Of a stretch of DNA of 50,882 nucleotides, positions 39,346 to 48,437 are shown piece after piece. The notes under the pieces are model-generated. The model saw only the letters and a list, made by a program, of their open reading frames with translations. It made no database searches and was not told where the DNA came from. The first letter of the stretch is position 1. Each line of letters begins with the position of its first letter. Position numbers and translations under genes: made by a program. The stretch is from Microbacteriaceae bacterium (GTDB lineage: Bacteria > Actinomycetota > Actinomycetes > Actinomycetales > Microbacteriaceae), in assembly GCA_947486475.1 (NCBI GenBank), contig CANKTR010000008.1, positions 1 through 50,882 of the forward strand, written 5' to 3'.

Positions 39346-41093
39346 CAGTACTTCCTCTCCATGGGCGGGTAATTCGTGATGACAACGGGCTTCCAATCGA
39401 TTTCGATTTGTGCGCCCTTCTTGTAGGCCATCGTGTGCTTCATGTACTTCTTGTCATCGCGATCGGGGAAATCGTCCCGCATGTGTCCGCCGCGGCTTTC
39501 CTTACGGTTGCGGGCAGACACGACGACGACCTCGGCGAGGTCGAGCAGGAATCCGAGCTCAATCGCTTCAAGCAGATCGGTGTTGAATCGTTGGCCGCGG
39601 TCGTGGATGCCGACTTTCTCGTACCGCTTGCGGAGCGCCGCGATTACGGTCTGAGCGTGCGAGAGCGATTCTTCCGTTCGGAACACCTGGGCGTTACGGT
39701 CCATTTCAAGCTGCAGTTCCTTGCGGATTGCAGCGACACTTTCGGAACCATCCGCGGTCCGCATCGTGTCGATCAGATCGACGACAAACTTTTCCGTGCC
39801 CTTGGGCAGCGCGGGGCGCTTCGCCTTGTTGGCGTAGGCGGCGGCGTTGCGACCGGCACGCTTTCCGAAGACGTTGATATCGAGGAGCGAGTTTGTTCCC
39901 AGACGGTTCGAACCGTGGACGGAAACACAGGCACACTCGCCGGCGGCGTAGAGACCCGGGATCACCGTCGTGTTGTTGAGCAGGACTTCGGCATCGGTGG
40001 TGGTCGGGATTCCACCCATCGCGTAGTGCGCGGTCGGCATGACGGGAACCGGTTCGGTAACCGGGTCTACCCCGAGGTAGGTACGCGCGAATTCGGTGAT
40101 GTCGGGCAATTTCGTTTCGAGGACCTCGGCGCCGAGGTGGGTGCAATCGAGAAGGACATAATCCTTGTCTGGCCCGGCGCCACGGCCTTCGGCGACTTCC
40201 TGCACCATGCACCGCGAAATGATGTCACGCGGCGCGAGGTCCTTGATGGTCGGGGCGTATCGTTCCATGAATCGCTCGCCGCTCGCGTTGCGAAGGATTG
40301 CTCCTTCGCCTCGGGCACCTTCGGTCAACAAGATTCCCAAGCCGGCGAGTCCGGTCGGGTGGAACTGGAAAAACTCCATGTCCTCGAGGGGGATGCCTTT
40401 GCGCCACACGATCCCGACGCCGTCGCCCGTCAACGTGTGGGCGTTCGAGGTGGTCTTGAACATCTTGCCGAATCCGCCGGTCGCAAAGATGACGGAAGTC
40501 GCATTGAATACGTGGATGTCACCGGTCGAGAGCTCATACGCCACAACACCGCTCGTTCGAGTCTTGCCCTTTTCTTCCGTGAGCACGAGGTCGAGAACGT
40601 AGAACTCGTTGTAGAACTCGACACCGAGTTTGGTGCAGTTCTGGAAGAGCGTCTGCAGAATCATGTGGCCGGTGCGGTCCGCTGAATAGCACGAGCGGCG
40701 AACCGGTGCTTTTCCGTGGTCACGAGTGTGTCCACCGAAACGACGCTGGTCGATTTTGCCATCCGGGGTTCGGTTGAACGGAAGACCCATTCTTTCGAGG
40801 TCGAGAATGGCGTCAATCGCTTCTTTCGCCAAGATCTCTGCTGCGTCCTGGTCGACGAGGTAGTCCCCACCCTTGACGGTGTCAAAGGTGTGCCACTCCC
40901 ACGAGTCCTCTTCGACGTTCGCAAGGGCTGCGGCCATTCCGCCCTGCGCAGCTCCGGTGTGCGAACGCGTCGGATACAACTTGGTGATGACGGCGGTCTT
41001 GGCGTGCGGAGCCGACTCGATGGCCGCACGCATTCCTGCACCGCCCGCGCCAACAATAACAACGTCGTACTCGTGATGATGAACCGTGGTCAC
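39345..41093 (-). CDS. sdhA: Succinate dehydrogenase flavoprotein subunit
   Basis: SdhA oxidises succinate to fumarate with covalent FAD. The 582-residue protein shows the FAD-binding VVIVGAGGAGMRAAIES, the FAD-linking His in TRSHTGAAQGGMAAAL, FGGHTRDHGKAPVRR, the active-site HPTGLAGLGILLTEGARGE, and HYAMGGIPTTTDAEV. The frame extends to 41348, but the GTG at 41093 with AAGGAG 6 nt upstream matches the family start. Confidence 0.97.
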   Translation of the reverse strand: MTTVHHHEYDVVIVGAGGAGMRAAIESAPHAKTAVITKLYPTRSHTGAAQGGMAAALANVEEDSWEWHTFDTVKGGDYLVDQDAAEILAKEAIDAILDLERMGLPFNRTPDGKIDQRRFGGHTRDHGKAPVRRSCYSADRTGHMILQTLFQNCTKLGVEFYNEFYVLDLVLTEEKGKTRTSGVVAYELSTGDIHVFNATSVIFATGGFGKMFKTTSNAHTLTGDGVGIVWRKGIPLEDMEFFQFHPTGLAGLGILLTEGARGEGAILRNASGERFMERYAPTIKDLAPRDIISRCMVQEVAEGRGAGPDKDYVLLDCTHLGAEVLETKLPDITEFARTYLGVDPVTEPVPVMPTAHYAMGGIPTTTDAEVLLNNTTVIPGLYAAGECACVSVHGSNRLGTNSLLDINVFGKRAGRNAAAYANKAKRPALPKGTEKFVVDLIDTMRTADGSESVAAIRKELQLEMDRNAQVFRTEESLSHAQTVIAALRKRYEKVGIHDRGQRFNTDLLEAIELGFLLDLAEVVVVSARNRKESRGGHMRDDFPDRDDKKYMKHTMAYKKGAQIEIDWKPVVITNYPPMERKY

Positions 41094-41116
41094 GGTTTGC
41101 TCCTTATAGATATATG

Positions 41117-41518
41117 TCAGCTGGCAGAGCAGAACGAGGGAAGCAATTCTGCTGAAGATCCCACGGGGCAGGGGTCGAGAGTGAAAATCACGAGCGTTCC
41201 GAGAACAATTAGTGTGGCGGCTGAAATTCCGAGGGACACCAACAGGCCGCGCTTCAACCCGGGGCGATAGACGTAGTCTTCGATGACGACCCGCATTCCG
41301 TTGCTTCCGTGGATGAGTGCCAGCCACAACAGGGTGACGTCGAACCACTGCCAGAACGGGTTAGCGAGTTTTCCCGCAGCGAAGGCGAAGTCGATGGCCT
41401 TGACGCCCCCGTCCTGCATGAGATTGACGGTGAGGTGGGTGAAAATCAGCACAATGAGAACCACGCCGGAGACGCGCATGAATATCCAGGCGAGGCGATC
41501 TAGACGGAACAATTTCAC
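41117..41518 (-). CDS. sdhD: Succinate dehydrogenase membrane anchor subunit SdhD
   Basis: The 133-residue protein has three hydrophobic helices with MRVSGVVLIVLIFTHLTVNL (haem-ligand His region) and LALIHGSNGMRVVIEDYV. It anchors SdhAB together with SdhC. The GTG at 41518 follows the sdhC stop by 2 nt and has GGAGGG upstream; the longer frame lies inside sdhC. Confidence 0.92.
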   Translation of the reverse strand: MKLFRLDRLAWIFMRVSGVVLIVLIFTHLTVNLMQDGGVKAIDFAFAAGKLANPFWQWFDVTLLWLALIHGSNGMRVVIEDYVYRPGLKRGLLVSLGISAATLIVLGTLVIFTLDPCPVGSSAELLPSFCSAS

Positions 41519-41520
41519 GA

Positions 41521-41922
41521 TTACCCTCCGAAGACGTGCATCAGGTGGCGGGGGAGGAACGCAATCATCACGACGGTCCACAACGCGAGCACACTATAGA
41601 ACAGCGCGCGGTGGTGGCGCGATGCCCAGGCGGTCATGTCAACCAGGGTGATTCGTAAACCGTTGAACGCGTGGAACACGATGGCGGCGACGAGCACGGC
41701 CTCGCCGAGTCCCATGATGGGAGTTTTGTACGACGCCATGACGACGTTGTACAGTTCGGCATCGAGTCGAATGGTCGCGGTGTCGAGTATGTGGACCAAC
41801 AGGAAGAAGTAGATTGCGATACCGGTGATGCGGTGGAGTACCCACGACCACATGCCCTCGTGTCCGCGATAGAGCGTCCCTCGAAACACGGTTTTCGGTT
41901 TGCTGGGGGTTTTGGTTGACAA
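41521..41922 (-). CDS. sdhC: Succinate dehydrogenase cytochrome b subunit SdhC
   Basis: The 133-residue anchor has the family N-terminus TLYRGHEGMWSWVLHRITGI and three helices including FFLLVHILDTATI and AIVFHAFNGLRITLVD, with conserved His for haem b. The start is TTG at 41922, chosen because AGGAGG lies 7 nt upstream; an ATG at 42000 would run through the promoters. It is the first gene of sdhCDAB. Confidence 0.92.
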   Translation of the reverse strand: MSTKTPSKPKTVFRGTLYRGHEGMWSWVLHRITGIAIYFFLLVHILDTATIRLDAELYNVVMASYKTPIMGLGEAVLVAAIVFHAFNGLRITLVDMTAWASRHHRALFYSVLALWTVVMIAFLPRHLMHVFGG

Positions 41923-41957
41923 CTCGATTCCTCCTGAAGCAAGAACAATTTCATCCC

Positions 41958-41985
41958 AGTCTAACCCCCTCGCGTAGGCTGTCGG
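41958..41985 (-). promoter_or_regulatory. Promoter of the sdh operon
   Basis: On the minus strand, CCGACA (41985-41980) and TAGACT (41963-41958) are 16 bp apart. About 35 nt of leader with AGGAGG precede sdhC. It overlaps the divergent guanylyltransferase promoter. Confidence 0.5.
41975..41980 (+). promoter_or_regulatory. -10 box of the guanylyltransferase gene
   Basis: TAGGCT lies 7 nt before the ATG at 41988, with no ribosome-binding site. It lies between the -35 and -10 boxes of the sdh promoter on the other strand. Confidence 0.5.
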
Positions 41986-41987
41986 AC

Positions 41988-43103
41988 ATGACCAGCTCAC
42001 ATCGCGAAGCTAACTTTTACGCAGTTATTCCTGCGGGTGGAGTCGGTTCACGGTTGTGGCCGCTGTCGCGCGCCGACGCCCCGAAATTCCTTCACGACCT
42101 CACGGGAAGTGGCCGTAGCCTGCTCGTCGAAACGTGGGATCGGCTCGAACCCATCGCGGGCGACAACATCGTCGTGGTGTGTGGAACTCCACATGCGACG
42201 GCCGTCGCGAACGAACTTCCGATGCTCACCATCGACAACACGCTGCTTGAGCCGTCCCCGAAGGATTCGACCGCGGCGATTGGTCTTGCCGCGGCGGTAC
42301 TCGTTCGTCGAAACCCCGAGGCGATCATCGGGTCGTTTGCAGCTGACCACGTCATCGATGACCAGCGCCGCTTTATTGCGGCGGTGAACGAAGCGATCGC
42401 CACCTCCGCGGCTGGGTACATCGTGACGATTGGCATTCGACCGACGTCGCCGTCGACCGCGTTCGGGTATATCGAATCGGGCGATGCGTTGGATATTCCG
42501 GCAGCGCCCCATGCGCATCGAGTGGTTCGTTTTGTCGAAAAGCCCAGCCTCGATAACGCGACCGAATATGTCGAGGGCGATACTCACCTGTGGAACGCGG
42601 GAATGTTCATTGCGAAGGCGAGCGTTCTGCTCGAAGAACTTCGAGCAAACCGCCCCGATGTGGCGGACCCCATCGACGAGATTGCGGACGCGTGGGACAC
42701 ACCCGAACGCGCGGCGGTTCTCGAGCGCGTGTGGCCGACAATCCCCAAGGTTGCCATCGATTACTCGATCGCCGAGCCCGCAGCGGAACACGGCCGCCTG
42801 GCGGTCATCCCCGCAGACTTTCAGTGGGACGATGTCGGCGACTTCGCGTCGCTGGCCAGGCTTCACACGAACGGCCGAACGAACGTGTTGGCCACACTGG
42901 GAGAAAACACGCGCGTGCTGAACGAAGGGTCGAGCGGAGTGGTCGTGTCGCAGACGAAGCGGCTGATTTCGCTCATTGGGGTCAAAGACATCGTCGTGGT
43001 TGATACCCCCGATGCGCTGCTGGTCACGACGGCAGCCCACGCGCAACGCGTCAAGGACATCGTCGAACAAATTCGCCAATCAGGAGATGACGCGGTTCTT
43101 TAG
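41988..43103 (+). CDS. manC: Mannose-1-phosphate guanylyltransferase
   Basis: The enzyme makes GDP-mannose for glycan and lipoglycan synthesis. The 371-residue nucleotidyltransferase begins with FYAVIPAGGVGSRLWPLSRA, the GTP-binding signature. PKFLHDLTGSGRSLL, IGIRPTSPSTAFGYIE, VEKPS and LWNAGMFIAKASVLLEEL follow, and near the end DFQWDDVGDF. The extra C-terminal isomerase domain of long ManC proteins is absent. I use ATG 41988, placed just after a promoter box. Confidence 0.92.
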   Translation: MTSSHREANFYAVIPAGGVGSRLWPLSRADAPKFLHDLTGSGRSLLVETWDRLEPIAGDNIVVVCGTPHATAVANELPMLTIDNTLLEPSPKDSTAAIGLAAAVLVRRNPEAIIGSFAADHVIDDQRRFIAAVNEAIATSAAGYIVTIGIRPTSPSTAFGYIESGDALDIPAAPHAHRVVRFVEKPSLDNATEYVEGDTHLWNAGMFIAKASVLLEELRANRPDVADPIDEIADAWDTPERAAVLERVWPTIPKVAIDYSIAEPAAEHGRLAVIPADFQWDDVGDFASLARLHTNGRTNVLATLGENTRVLNEGSSGVVVSQTKRLISLIGVKDIVVVDTPDALLVTTAAHAQRVKDIVEQIRQSGDDAVL

Positions 43104-43112
43104 TCGCGCACT

Positions 43113-43135
43113 CGAATTCGTCGAAAAAATTCGAC
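43113..43135. promoter_or_regulatory. Palindromes upstream of the nucleoside operon
   Basis: CGAATTCG (43113-43120) runs into GTCGAA-AAAA-TTCGAC (43120-43135). They start just past the guanylyltransferase stop and about 70 bp before TAAGAT (43204-43209), a possible -10 box. They could be operator sites. The 177-bp leader also contains a GTGG...CCAC hairpin around CCCGTTCGGG. Confidence 0.35.
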
Positions 43136-43280
43136 AATGTAACGATTCGGTGGTGTTTTCGGGGTTTCACCGCGGAAAACTATCGTTTCGCCACTCCCTT
43201 CAATAAGATGAAGACAGTCGTGGTGCCCGTTCGGGATCCTCTGGACTGGGGCCACACCATCCAATGAGAGGAATCACCCT

Positions 43281-44354
43281 GTGAAGAACATCACATCGCG
43301 TGCCTGGACTGGGCTCGCACTCGCGAGCGCAGCCGCGGTCATCCTGACCGGTTGTGCCGCCGCACCCACCGAAACCGCTGGACCCGTCGAGCCAATCGAC
43401 TACCTGGCTTGCGCCGTTTCGGACGAAGGCTCGTGGAACGACAAGTCGTTCAACCAGTCGGTTTATGAAGGTCTTGTCAAGTCGAACACCGAGCTCGGAG
43501 TTGAGATCGCGGACGCCGAATCGGCAACGCCGGACGACTTCGGACCGAACCTTCAGGCCATGATTGACCAGGGCTGCGACATCACAATCGCCGTCGGATT
43601 CAACCTTGTCGACGCAGTCAACGTTGCTGCTGACGCAAACCCCGAGATGAGCTTCGTCACCATTGACGGATGGTCGAACGGTGCAACCAACCTCAAGCCC
43701 GTCAACTACGCCATGAACCAGTCGTCGTACCTCGCCGGCTACCTCGCGGCAGCTCAGTCGACGTCCAAGGTTGTTGGTACCTACGGTGGAATGCAGATTC
43801 CTGCCGTTACCGACTTCATGACCGGCTACTACTACGGAGCCATGGCGTGGGGAACTGACAACGCAACGGATGTCACCGTTGTTGGTTGGGACCCCGCAAC
43901 CGAGACCGGTGACTTCATCGGTGACTTCACCCCCAACTCGGGAACCTCGAAGACCATTGCTGCTGGCCAGATTGAAGCCGGCGCCGATGTCCTCTTCCCC
44001 GTTGGTGGCGACCAGTTCGGTGCAGTTTCCGAAGCAATCGTCGAAGCCGGCATTGACGGACGCATGATCGGTGTCGACAAGGACATCGCCGCTACCTCGC
44101 CTGAGTATGCAGAATGGGTACTCACCTCGGCCGAGAAGCGCATGACCCTCGCAGTGTTCGACATCATCAAGCAGATCGCGGTTGACGGCGGCACCTTCAC
44201 GGGTGACGTGTACCTCGGAACGCTCGCAAACGGTGGAACGGCACTGTCGGCACTCACCAACTACTCCGGTGCAACCGCACAGGCAGACGTTGAGGCCAAG
44301 CTGGCAGAACTTCAGGCCGGCATTATCGACGGGTCGATCAACCCGCTCGGTTAG
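43281..44354 (+). CDS. BMP-family nucleoside-binding lipoprotein
   Basis: The 357-residue protein has a signal peptide ending in the lipobox LTGC (Cys near residue 25), so it is a membrane-anchored receptor. LACAVSDEGSWNDKSFNQSV, IAVGFNLVDAVNVAAD, YLAGYLAAAQS and GTYGGMQIPAV are typical of the basic membrane protein (BMP/PnrA) family, which binds purine and pyrimidine nucleosides. The start is GTG with GAGAGGA 8 nt upstream. It heads an uptake-salvage operon. Confidence 0.93.
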   Translation: MKNITSRAWTGLALASAAAVILTGCAAAPTETAGPVEPIDYLACAVSDEGSWNDKSFNQSVYEGLVKSNTELGVEIADAESATPDDFGPNLQAMIDQGCDITIAVGFNLVDAVNVAADANPEMSFVTIDGWSNGATNLKPVNYAMNQSSYLAGYLAAAQSTSKVVGTYGGMQIPAVTDFMTGYYYGAMAWGTDNATDVTVVGWDPATETGDFIGDFTPNSGTSKTIAAGQIEAGADVLFPVGGDQFGAVSEAIVEAGIDGRMIGVDKDIAATSPEYAEWVLTSAEKRMTLAVFDIIKQIAVDGGTFTGDVYLGTLANGGTALSALTNYSGATAQADVEAKLAELQAGIIDGSINPLG

Positions 44355-44374
44355 GCTGTACAAAGCTACAGTCG

Positions 44375-44405
44375 GGGGTCGTCGAGACACTGTCTCGGCG
44401 GCCCC
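44375..44405 (+). other. Long intercistronic hairpin after the lipoprotein gene
   Basis: GGGGTCGTCGAGAC (44375-44388) pairs with GTCTCGGCGGCCCC (44392-44405) over 14 bp with two G-T pairs and a 3-nt loop. No T-run follows. It probably stabilises the upstream receptor mRNA or attenuates read-through into the ATPase. Confidence 0.6.
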
Positions 44406-44432
44406 TGTCCCATTCTCTTCAAGGACGAATAG

Positions 44433-45932
44433 ATGAAACTCGAACTCCGTGGAATCACCAAACGATTCGGAGCGCTCGTTGCCAACGACCACATCGATCT
44501 CGTGGTCAACTCCGGCGAGATTCATTCTCTGTTAGGTGAAAACGGAGCGGGTAAATCCACGCTCATGAACGTCCTCTACGGACTCTATGCGGCCGACGAA
44601 GGCGACATCCTGTTGGACGGCGTCGTTCAAAAATTCAAGGGCCCCGGCGGCGCGATGGCGGCCGGTATCGGGATGGTCCACCAACACTTCATGTTGATTC
44701 CCGTGTTTACGGTCGCTGAAAACGTGGTGCTCGGTCATGAGCCCACGGGAATCCTCGACACGCTCGACCTCGACACCGCGCGCACACTCGTTCGAGAGAT
44801 CTCTGATCGATTCGGCTTTGAGATTGACCCAGACGCGCTCGTCGAGGACCTGCCCGTCGGTTCCCAACAACGCGTTGAAATCATCAAAGCGCTCGCGCGC
44901 GACGCCAAGGTTCTCGTGTTGGATGAGCCCACCGCTGTATTGACCCCGCAGGAAACCGATGAACTCATGGGAATCATGAAGGGTCTCGCCACGGCGGGGA
45001 CCTCCATCGTGTTTATCACCCACAAACTGCGCGAAGTGCAGGCCGTCTCCGATCGCATCACGGTCATCCGCCTTGGTGCCGTTGTCGGCGAAGCAAAACC
45101 AACGGACTCCGCCGCGACCCTCGCCACCATGATGGTCGGTCGTGCGGTCGATTTGTCGGTCACCAAAAAGGCACCGAAACGGGGTGACGCCGGACTTTCC
45201 GTCTCGGGACTCACCGTGATCGGCGATCGGAACAACAAGGTCGTGGACGACGTCTCGTTTGAGGTTCACGCAGGTGAGGTTCTGGCGATTGCCGGTGTTC
45301 AGGGGAACGGACAGACCGAACTGGCCGAGGCTCTCGTCGGTTTGCGAACCTCGAGTGAAGGGTCGATTCACCTCGGAAAGATGGACATTACCCATTCGAG
45401 CGTGCGCGAGGTCATCGACGCCGGAGTCGGGTACATCCCCGAAGACCGATCCAAAGACGGCTTGGTCGGAGACTTCACGATCGCCGAAAATTTCATGATC
45501 AACCGCTCGTACGGTCCTCCCTTCGCGAAAGGCCTCAGCATTGATTTCGCCAATCGTGAGCGCATCGCCGCCGAACTGATTGCTGCCTATGACGTGCGCA
45601 CGCCGTCTCAGGTGACGTTCGCCAAGAAGCTCAGCGGCGGAAACCAACAGAAGGTCGTCGTCGCCCGGGAACTCAGCCGTGAACTCAACCTGCTAATCGC
45701 GTCGCAACCCACGCGCGGAGTCGATGTCGGCTCGATTGAGTTCATCCACGACCGCATTATCGCCACGCGCGAGGCAGGCAAGCCGGTGGTTATCGTTTCG
45801 ACGGAATTGGACGAAGTGACGTCTCTCGCGGATCGTATTGCCGTGATGTACCGGGGACGTATTGTCGGGATCGTGGATGCGAAGACTCCTCGAGAGACAC
45901 TGGGTCGCATGATGGCAGGAGCAACGGTATGA
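44433..45932 (+). CDS. Nucleoside ABC transporter ATP-binding protein
   Basis: The 499-residue protein carries two ABC ATPase domains, as in sugar and nucleoside importers. Domain 1 has GENGAGKST, signature-like LPVGSQQRVEIIKAL and Walker B VLVLDEPTAVLTPQE. Domain 2 has a degenerate Walker A GVQGNGQTEL, intact LSGGNQQKVVVARE, and LIASQPTRGVDVG in place of a normal Walker B. Asymmetric sites are usual here. AAGGA precedes the ATG, and the next gene overlaps by four bases. Confidence 0.94.
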   Translation: MKLELRGITKRFGALVANDHIDLVVNSGEIHSLLGENGAGKSTLMNVLYGLYAADEGDILLDGVVQKFKGPGGAMAAGIGMVHQHFMLIPVFTVAENVVLGHEPTGILDTLDLDTARTLVREISDRFGFEIDPDALVEDLPVGSQQRVEIIKALARDAKVLVLDEPTAVLTPQETDELMGIMKGLATAGTSIVFITHKLREVQAVSDRITVIRLGAVVGEAKPTDSAATLATMMVGRAVDLSVTKKAPKRGDAGLSVSGLTVIGDRNNKVVDDVSFEVHAGEVLAIAGVQGNGQTELAEALVGLRTSSEGSIHLGKMDITHSSVREVIDAGVGYIPEDRSKDGLVGDFTIAENFMINRSYGPPFAKGLSIDFANRERIAAELIAAYDVRTPSQVTFAKKLSGGNQQKVVVARELSRELNLLIASQPTRGVDVGSIEFIHDRIIATREAGKPVVIVSTELDEVTSLADRIAVMYRGRIVGIVDAKTPRETLGRMMAGATV

Positions 45933-47167
45933 GCGACGTGACGGAAACGACACCGGTGAACCGCGGACAAGCGGTCATCCGCGAGATCATGTCGGGTGGC
46001 GCAACCCGCGCCATCCTCTCGGTCGCATTGGGTTTCCTCGTCGGCGCAGTGTTCATGGTGTTCTCGAGCGAAGAATTCCTCGCTGCCGCTCAGTACCTCA
46101 CGGCGCGACCCGCCGACGCTCTCGGTGCGGCGTGGACCGCAATCGCGGACGGGTATTCGGCGCTGTTTCGGGGGTCAATTTACAACTACAAGGCGGACAA
46201 TTTTGAGGCCTCCATTCGACCGATGACCGAGACCCTGCGGTTCGCCGGTCCGCTCATCGCCTCGGGTTTGGGGGTCGCTCTCGCCTTCCGAGTCGGGTTG
46301 TTCAACATCGGTGCGAGTGGACAATTGCTGTTCGGTGCGCTGTGGGCCACCTGGATTTCGACCCGAGTGGAACTCCCGTGGGGACTTCACCTCGTCGTCG
46401 CTGTGCTCGTCGCGATTCTAGGCGCGGCCGCGTACGGCGCCGTTGTCGGCTTTCTCAAGGCTCGAACGGGCGCCCACGAAGTGATCGTGACCATCATGCT
46501 CAACTACATCGCCGCGGGAATCCTCACCTTCTTCTTCCGTACCCCGGAACTTCTTCGCGAAGTGAACGGCGGGGGAACGCCCAAGTCCGACGCACCCGCA
46601 GAGAGCGCTCAGTTGCCGCTGTTGCTCGGGCCCGATTTCACTTTGCACGCCGGATTCATTCTCGCCATCGTCGGTGTCGTCGTTTACTGGTGGCTCATGG
46701 AGCGATCGACCATCGGATTCCGCTTCCGCATGGTCGGCCACAATGCTGATGCCGCCCGCACGGCAGGAATCAACGTCGAGCGCACTTTCGTCTTGGCGAT
46801 GGCCGTTTCGGGTGCCTTCGTCGGTCTCGCCGCCGCCAACCAGGCGCTCGGCGTTCGCGCTGGACTCACTCCCGACATCGACGGCACCATCGGATTCGAT
46901 GCCATCACCGTGGCTCTGCTGGGGTCCTCCACGGCACCCGGCGTGCTACTCGCGGGACTTCTGTTCGGCGCGTTCAAGGCCGGAGCACCACAGATGCAGG
47001 TCATCGGACTTTCCCCTGAGATCACGGGTGTCGTCCAAGGTTTCATCGTTCTCTTCATCGCTGCACCGCCCCTCGTTCGCGCGATTTTCCGATTGCCCCC
47101 GCCGCAAAAGACGACGGTGATCGCGGACTGGTGGCAGAAACTGACCACGAAGGGTGATGCGAAATGA
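45929..47167 (+). CDS. Nucleoside ABC transporter permease 1
   Basis: The 412-residue polytopic protein has the branched-chain/ribose permease fold (FRVGLFNIGASGQLLFGAL; ARTGAHEVIVTIMLNYIAAG; GFRFRMVGHNADAARTAGIN). It corresponds to the first permease of nucleoside importers such as NupP. It overlaps the ATPase and the second permease by four bases each. A loop of about 110 residues lies before the first conserved block. Confidence 0.93.
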   Translation: MSDVTETTPVNRGQAVIREIMSGGATRAILSVALGFLVGAVFMVFSSEEFLAAAQYLTARPADALGAAWTAIADGYSALFRGSIYNYKADNFEASIRPMTETLRFAGPLIASGLGVALAFRVGLFNIGASGQLLFGALWATWISTRVELPWGLHLVVAVLVAILGAAAYGAVVGFLKARTGAHEVIVTIMLNYIAAGILTFFFRTPELLREVNGGGTPKSDAPAESAQLPLLLGPDFTLHAGFILAIVGVVVYWWLMERSTIGFRFRMVGHNADAARTAGINVERTFVLAMAVSGAFVGLAAANQALGVRAGLTPDIDGTIGFDAITVALLGSSTAPGVLLAGLLFGAFKAGAPQMQVIGLSPEITGVVQGFIVLFIAAPPLVRAIFRLPPPQKTTVIADWWQKLTTKGDAK

Positions 47168-48435
47168 GCACCGTCGTGACTCCAGGATTGTTTTCACGAG
47201 TGGACGCATCGGTCTCCAAGAAGACGCCGTACCTCATGGCCGCGTTCGCGGTGTTCGTTCTCGTCGCGTTCGGTGTCGCCGGCAAAACCGACATCGTCGC
47301 CTTCCAATGGTCCAAAGAAGACGACCTCATCCACCTTCCGGACTTTCTTGTCGCGTCGAATGTTGTCGGACTCGTTCTCGGCACGGTTCTCGTGGCGGTC
47401 GCCGTCTTCTCGTTCGTGCTCGCCCAACGCAAACAGGTGACACCGTTGTGGCTCACCCTCGTTTTCGGGTTGCTTGCCGTTGTCGCACTGCTGGCGTGGC
47501 TGGCGGCCGGGAACACGCTTCCCTTCGCGTTCATTCTCGGAAACGCCGTCGTCCTCGCCGTTCCCCTCGTCCTCGGGGCGATGGGCGGAATCATGTCTGA
47601 GCGTGTCGGCGTCGTCAATATCGCGATCGAGGGCCAACTTCTCACGGGTGCGTTCCTCGCCGCGGTCGTCGGTTCGCTCACCGACAACCTGTACCTCGGG
47701 CTCATCGTCGCGATGGTCGGTGCGGCGCTGCTCTCGATGGTCCTCGCGGTGTTCTCGATTCAATACCTAGTCGACCAGATCATCGTCGGTGTGGTGCTCA
47801 ACGTCCTCGTCTTGGGCATCACCAACTTCCTCTACGCCCAGTGGCTGAGCAACGACGGGCAAAACTCGAACTTCCCCGGAACCTTCCCCATCATTCCCAT
47901 CCCCGGGTTGTCGGCCATCCCGGTGATCGGCCCAGCACTGTTCGAGGCGCGAATCACCACGTATCTTGCGTACCTGATCATCCCGACGCTGTGGTTCATC
48001 CTGTTCAAAACCCGCTTGGGGCTGCGGGCACGAGCGGTCGGTGAGCACCCGCTCGCGGCCGACACGGTCGGAATCAACGTCGCGGTCACTCGTTTCTGGT
48101 GGGTGACGATCGGTGGTCTGGTCGCAGGGCTCGGCGGTGCCGCACTGACAATTGGTGCGGTGGGCGCATTCGGTCGGAACATGTCCGGCGGACAAGGCTT
48201 CATCGCTCTCGCAGTCGTCATCCTCGGGCGTTGGCACCCGTTCTCGGCCGCGGCAGCAGCGCTGTTATTCGGGTTCTCGATCGTGCTTCGAATCTGGGCG
48301 AACCAGGTGAGCCCCGGCATCCCGACCGACTTCATCACAATCGTTCCCTACGTCGTCACTCTCATCGCGGTTGTCGGTTTTGTCGGGCGTGTTCGCGCGC
48401 CCGCGGCGACCGGTAAACCGTATATCAAGGGATAA
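47164..48435 (+). CDS. Nucleoside ABC transporter permease 2
   Basis: The 423-residue membrane protein has GGIMSERVGVVNIAIEGQLL, VDQIIVGVVLNVLVLGITNF, LRARAVGEHPLAADTVGINV and SGGQGFIALAVVILGRWHP, the signature of the second permease (NupQ-like). An N-terminal extension of about 130 residues holds three extra hydrophobic segments not needed for the core. It is followed by cdd after 2 nt. Confidence 0.93.
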   Translation: MSTVVTPGLFSRVDASVSKKTPYLMAAFAVFVLVAFGVAGKTDIVAFQWSKEDDLIHLPDFLVASNVVGLVLGTVLVAVAVFSFVLAQRKQVTPLWLTLVFGLLAVVALLAWLAAGNTLPFAFILGNAVVLAVPLVLGAMGGIMSERVGVVNIAIEGQLLTGAFLAAVVGSLTDNLYLGLIVAMVGAALLSMVLAVFSIQYLVDQIIVGVVLNVLVLGITNFLYAQWLSNDGQNSNFPGTFPIIPIPGLSAIPVIGPALFEARITTYLAYLIIPTLWFILFKTRLGLRARAVGEHPLAADTVGINVAVTRFWWVTIGGLVAGLGGAALTIGAVGAFGRNMSGGQGFIALAVVILGRWHPFSAAAAALLFGFSIVLRIWANQVSPGIPTDFITIVPYVVTLIAVVGFVGRVRAPAATGKPYIKG

Positions 48436-48437
48436 CT

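Noticed and set aside
39408..40685. 425-codon plus-strand frame opposite sdhA
   Set aside because: Antisense to an intact SdhA with all active-site motifs; no recognisable domain.
43120..43135. GTCGAA-AAAA-TTCGAC as terminator of the guanylyltransferase gene
   Set aside because: The stem is short and AT-rich and no T-run follows.
43200..44525. 441-codon minus-strand frame opposite the nucleoside-binding lipoprotein gene
   Set aside because: The plus strand encodes a clear lipoprotein with signal peptide and ribosome-binding site; the antisense product is low-complexity Val/Gly/Asp-rich sequence.
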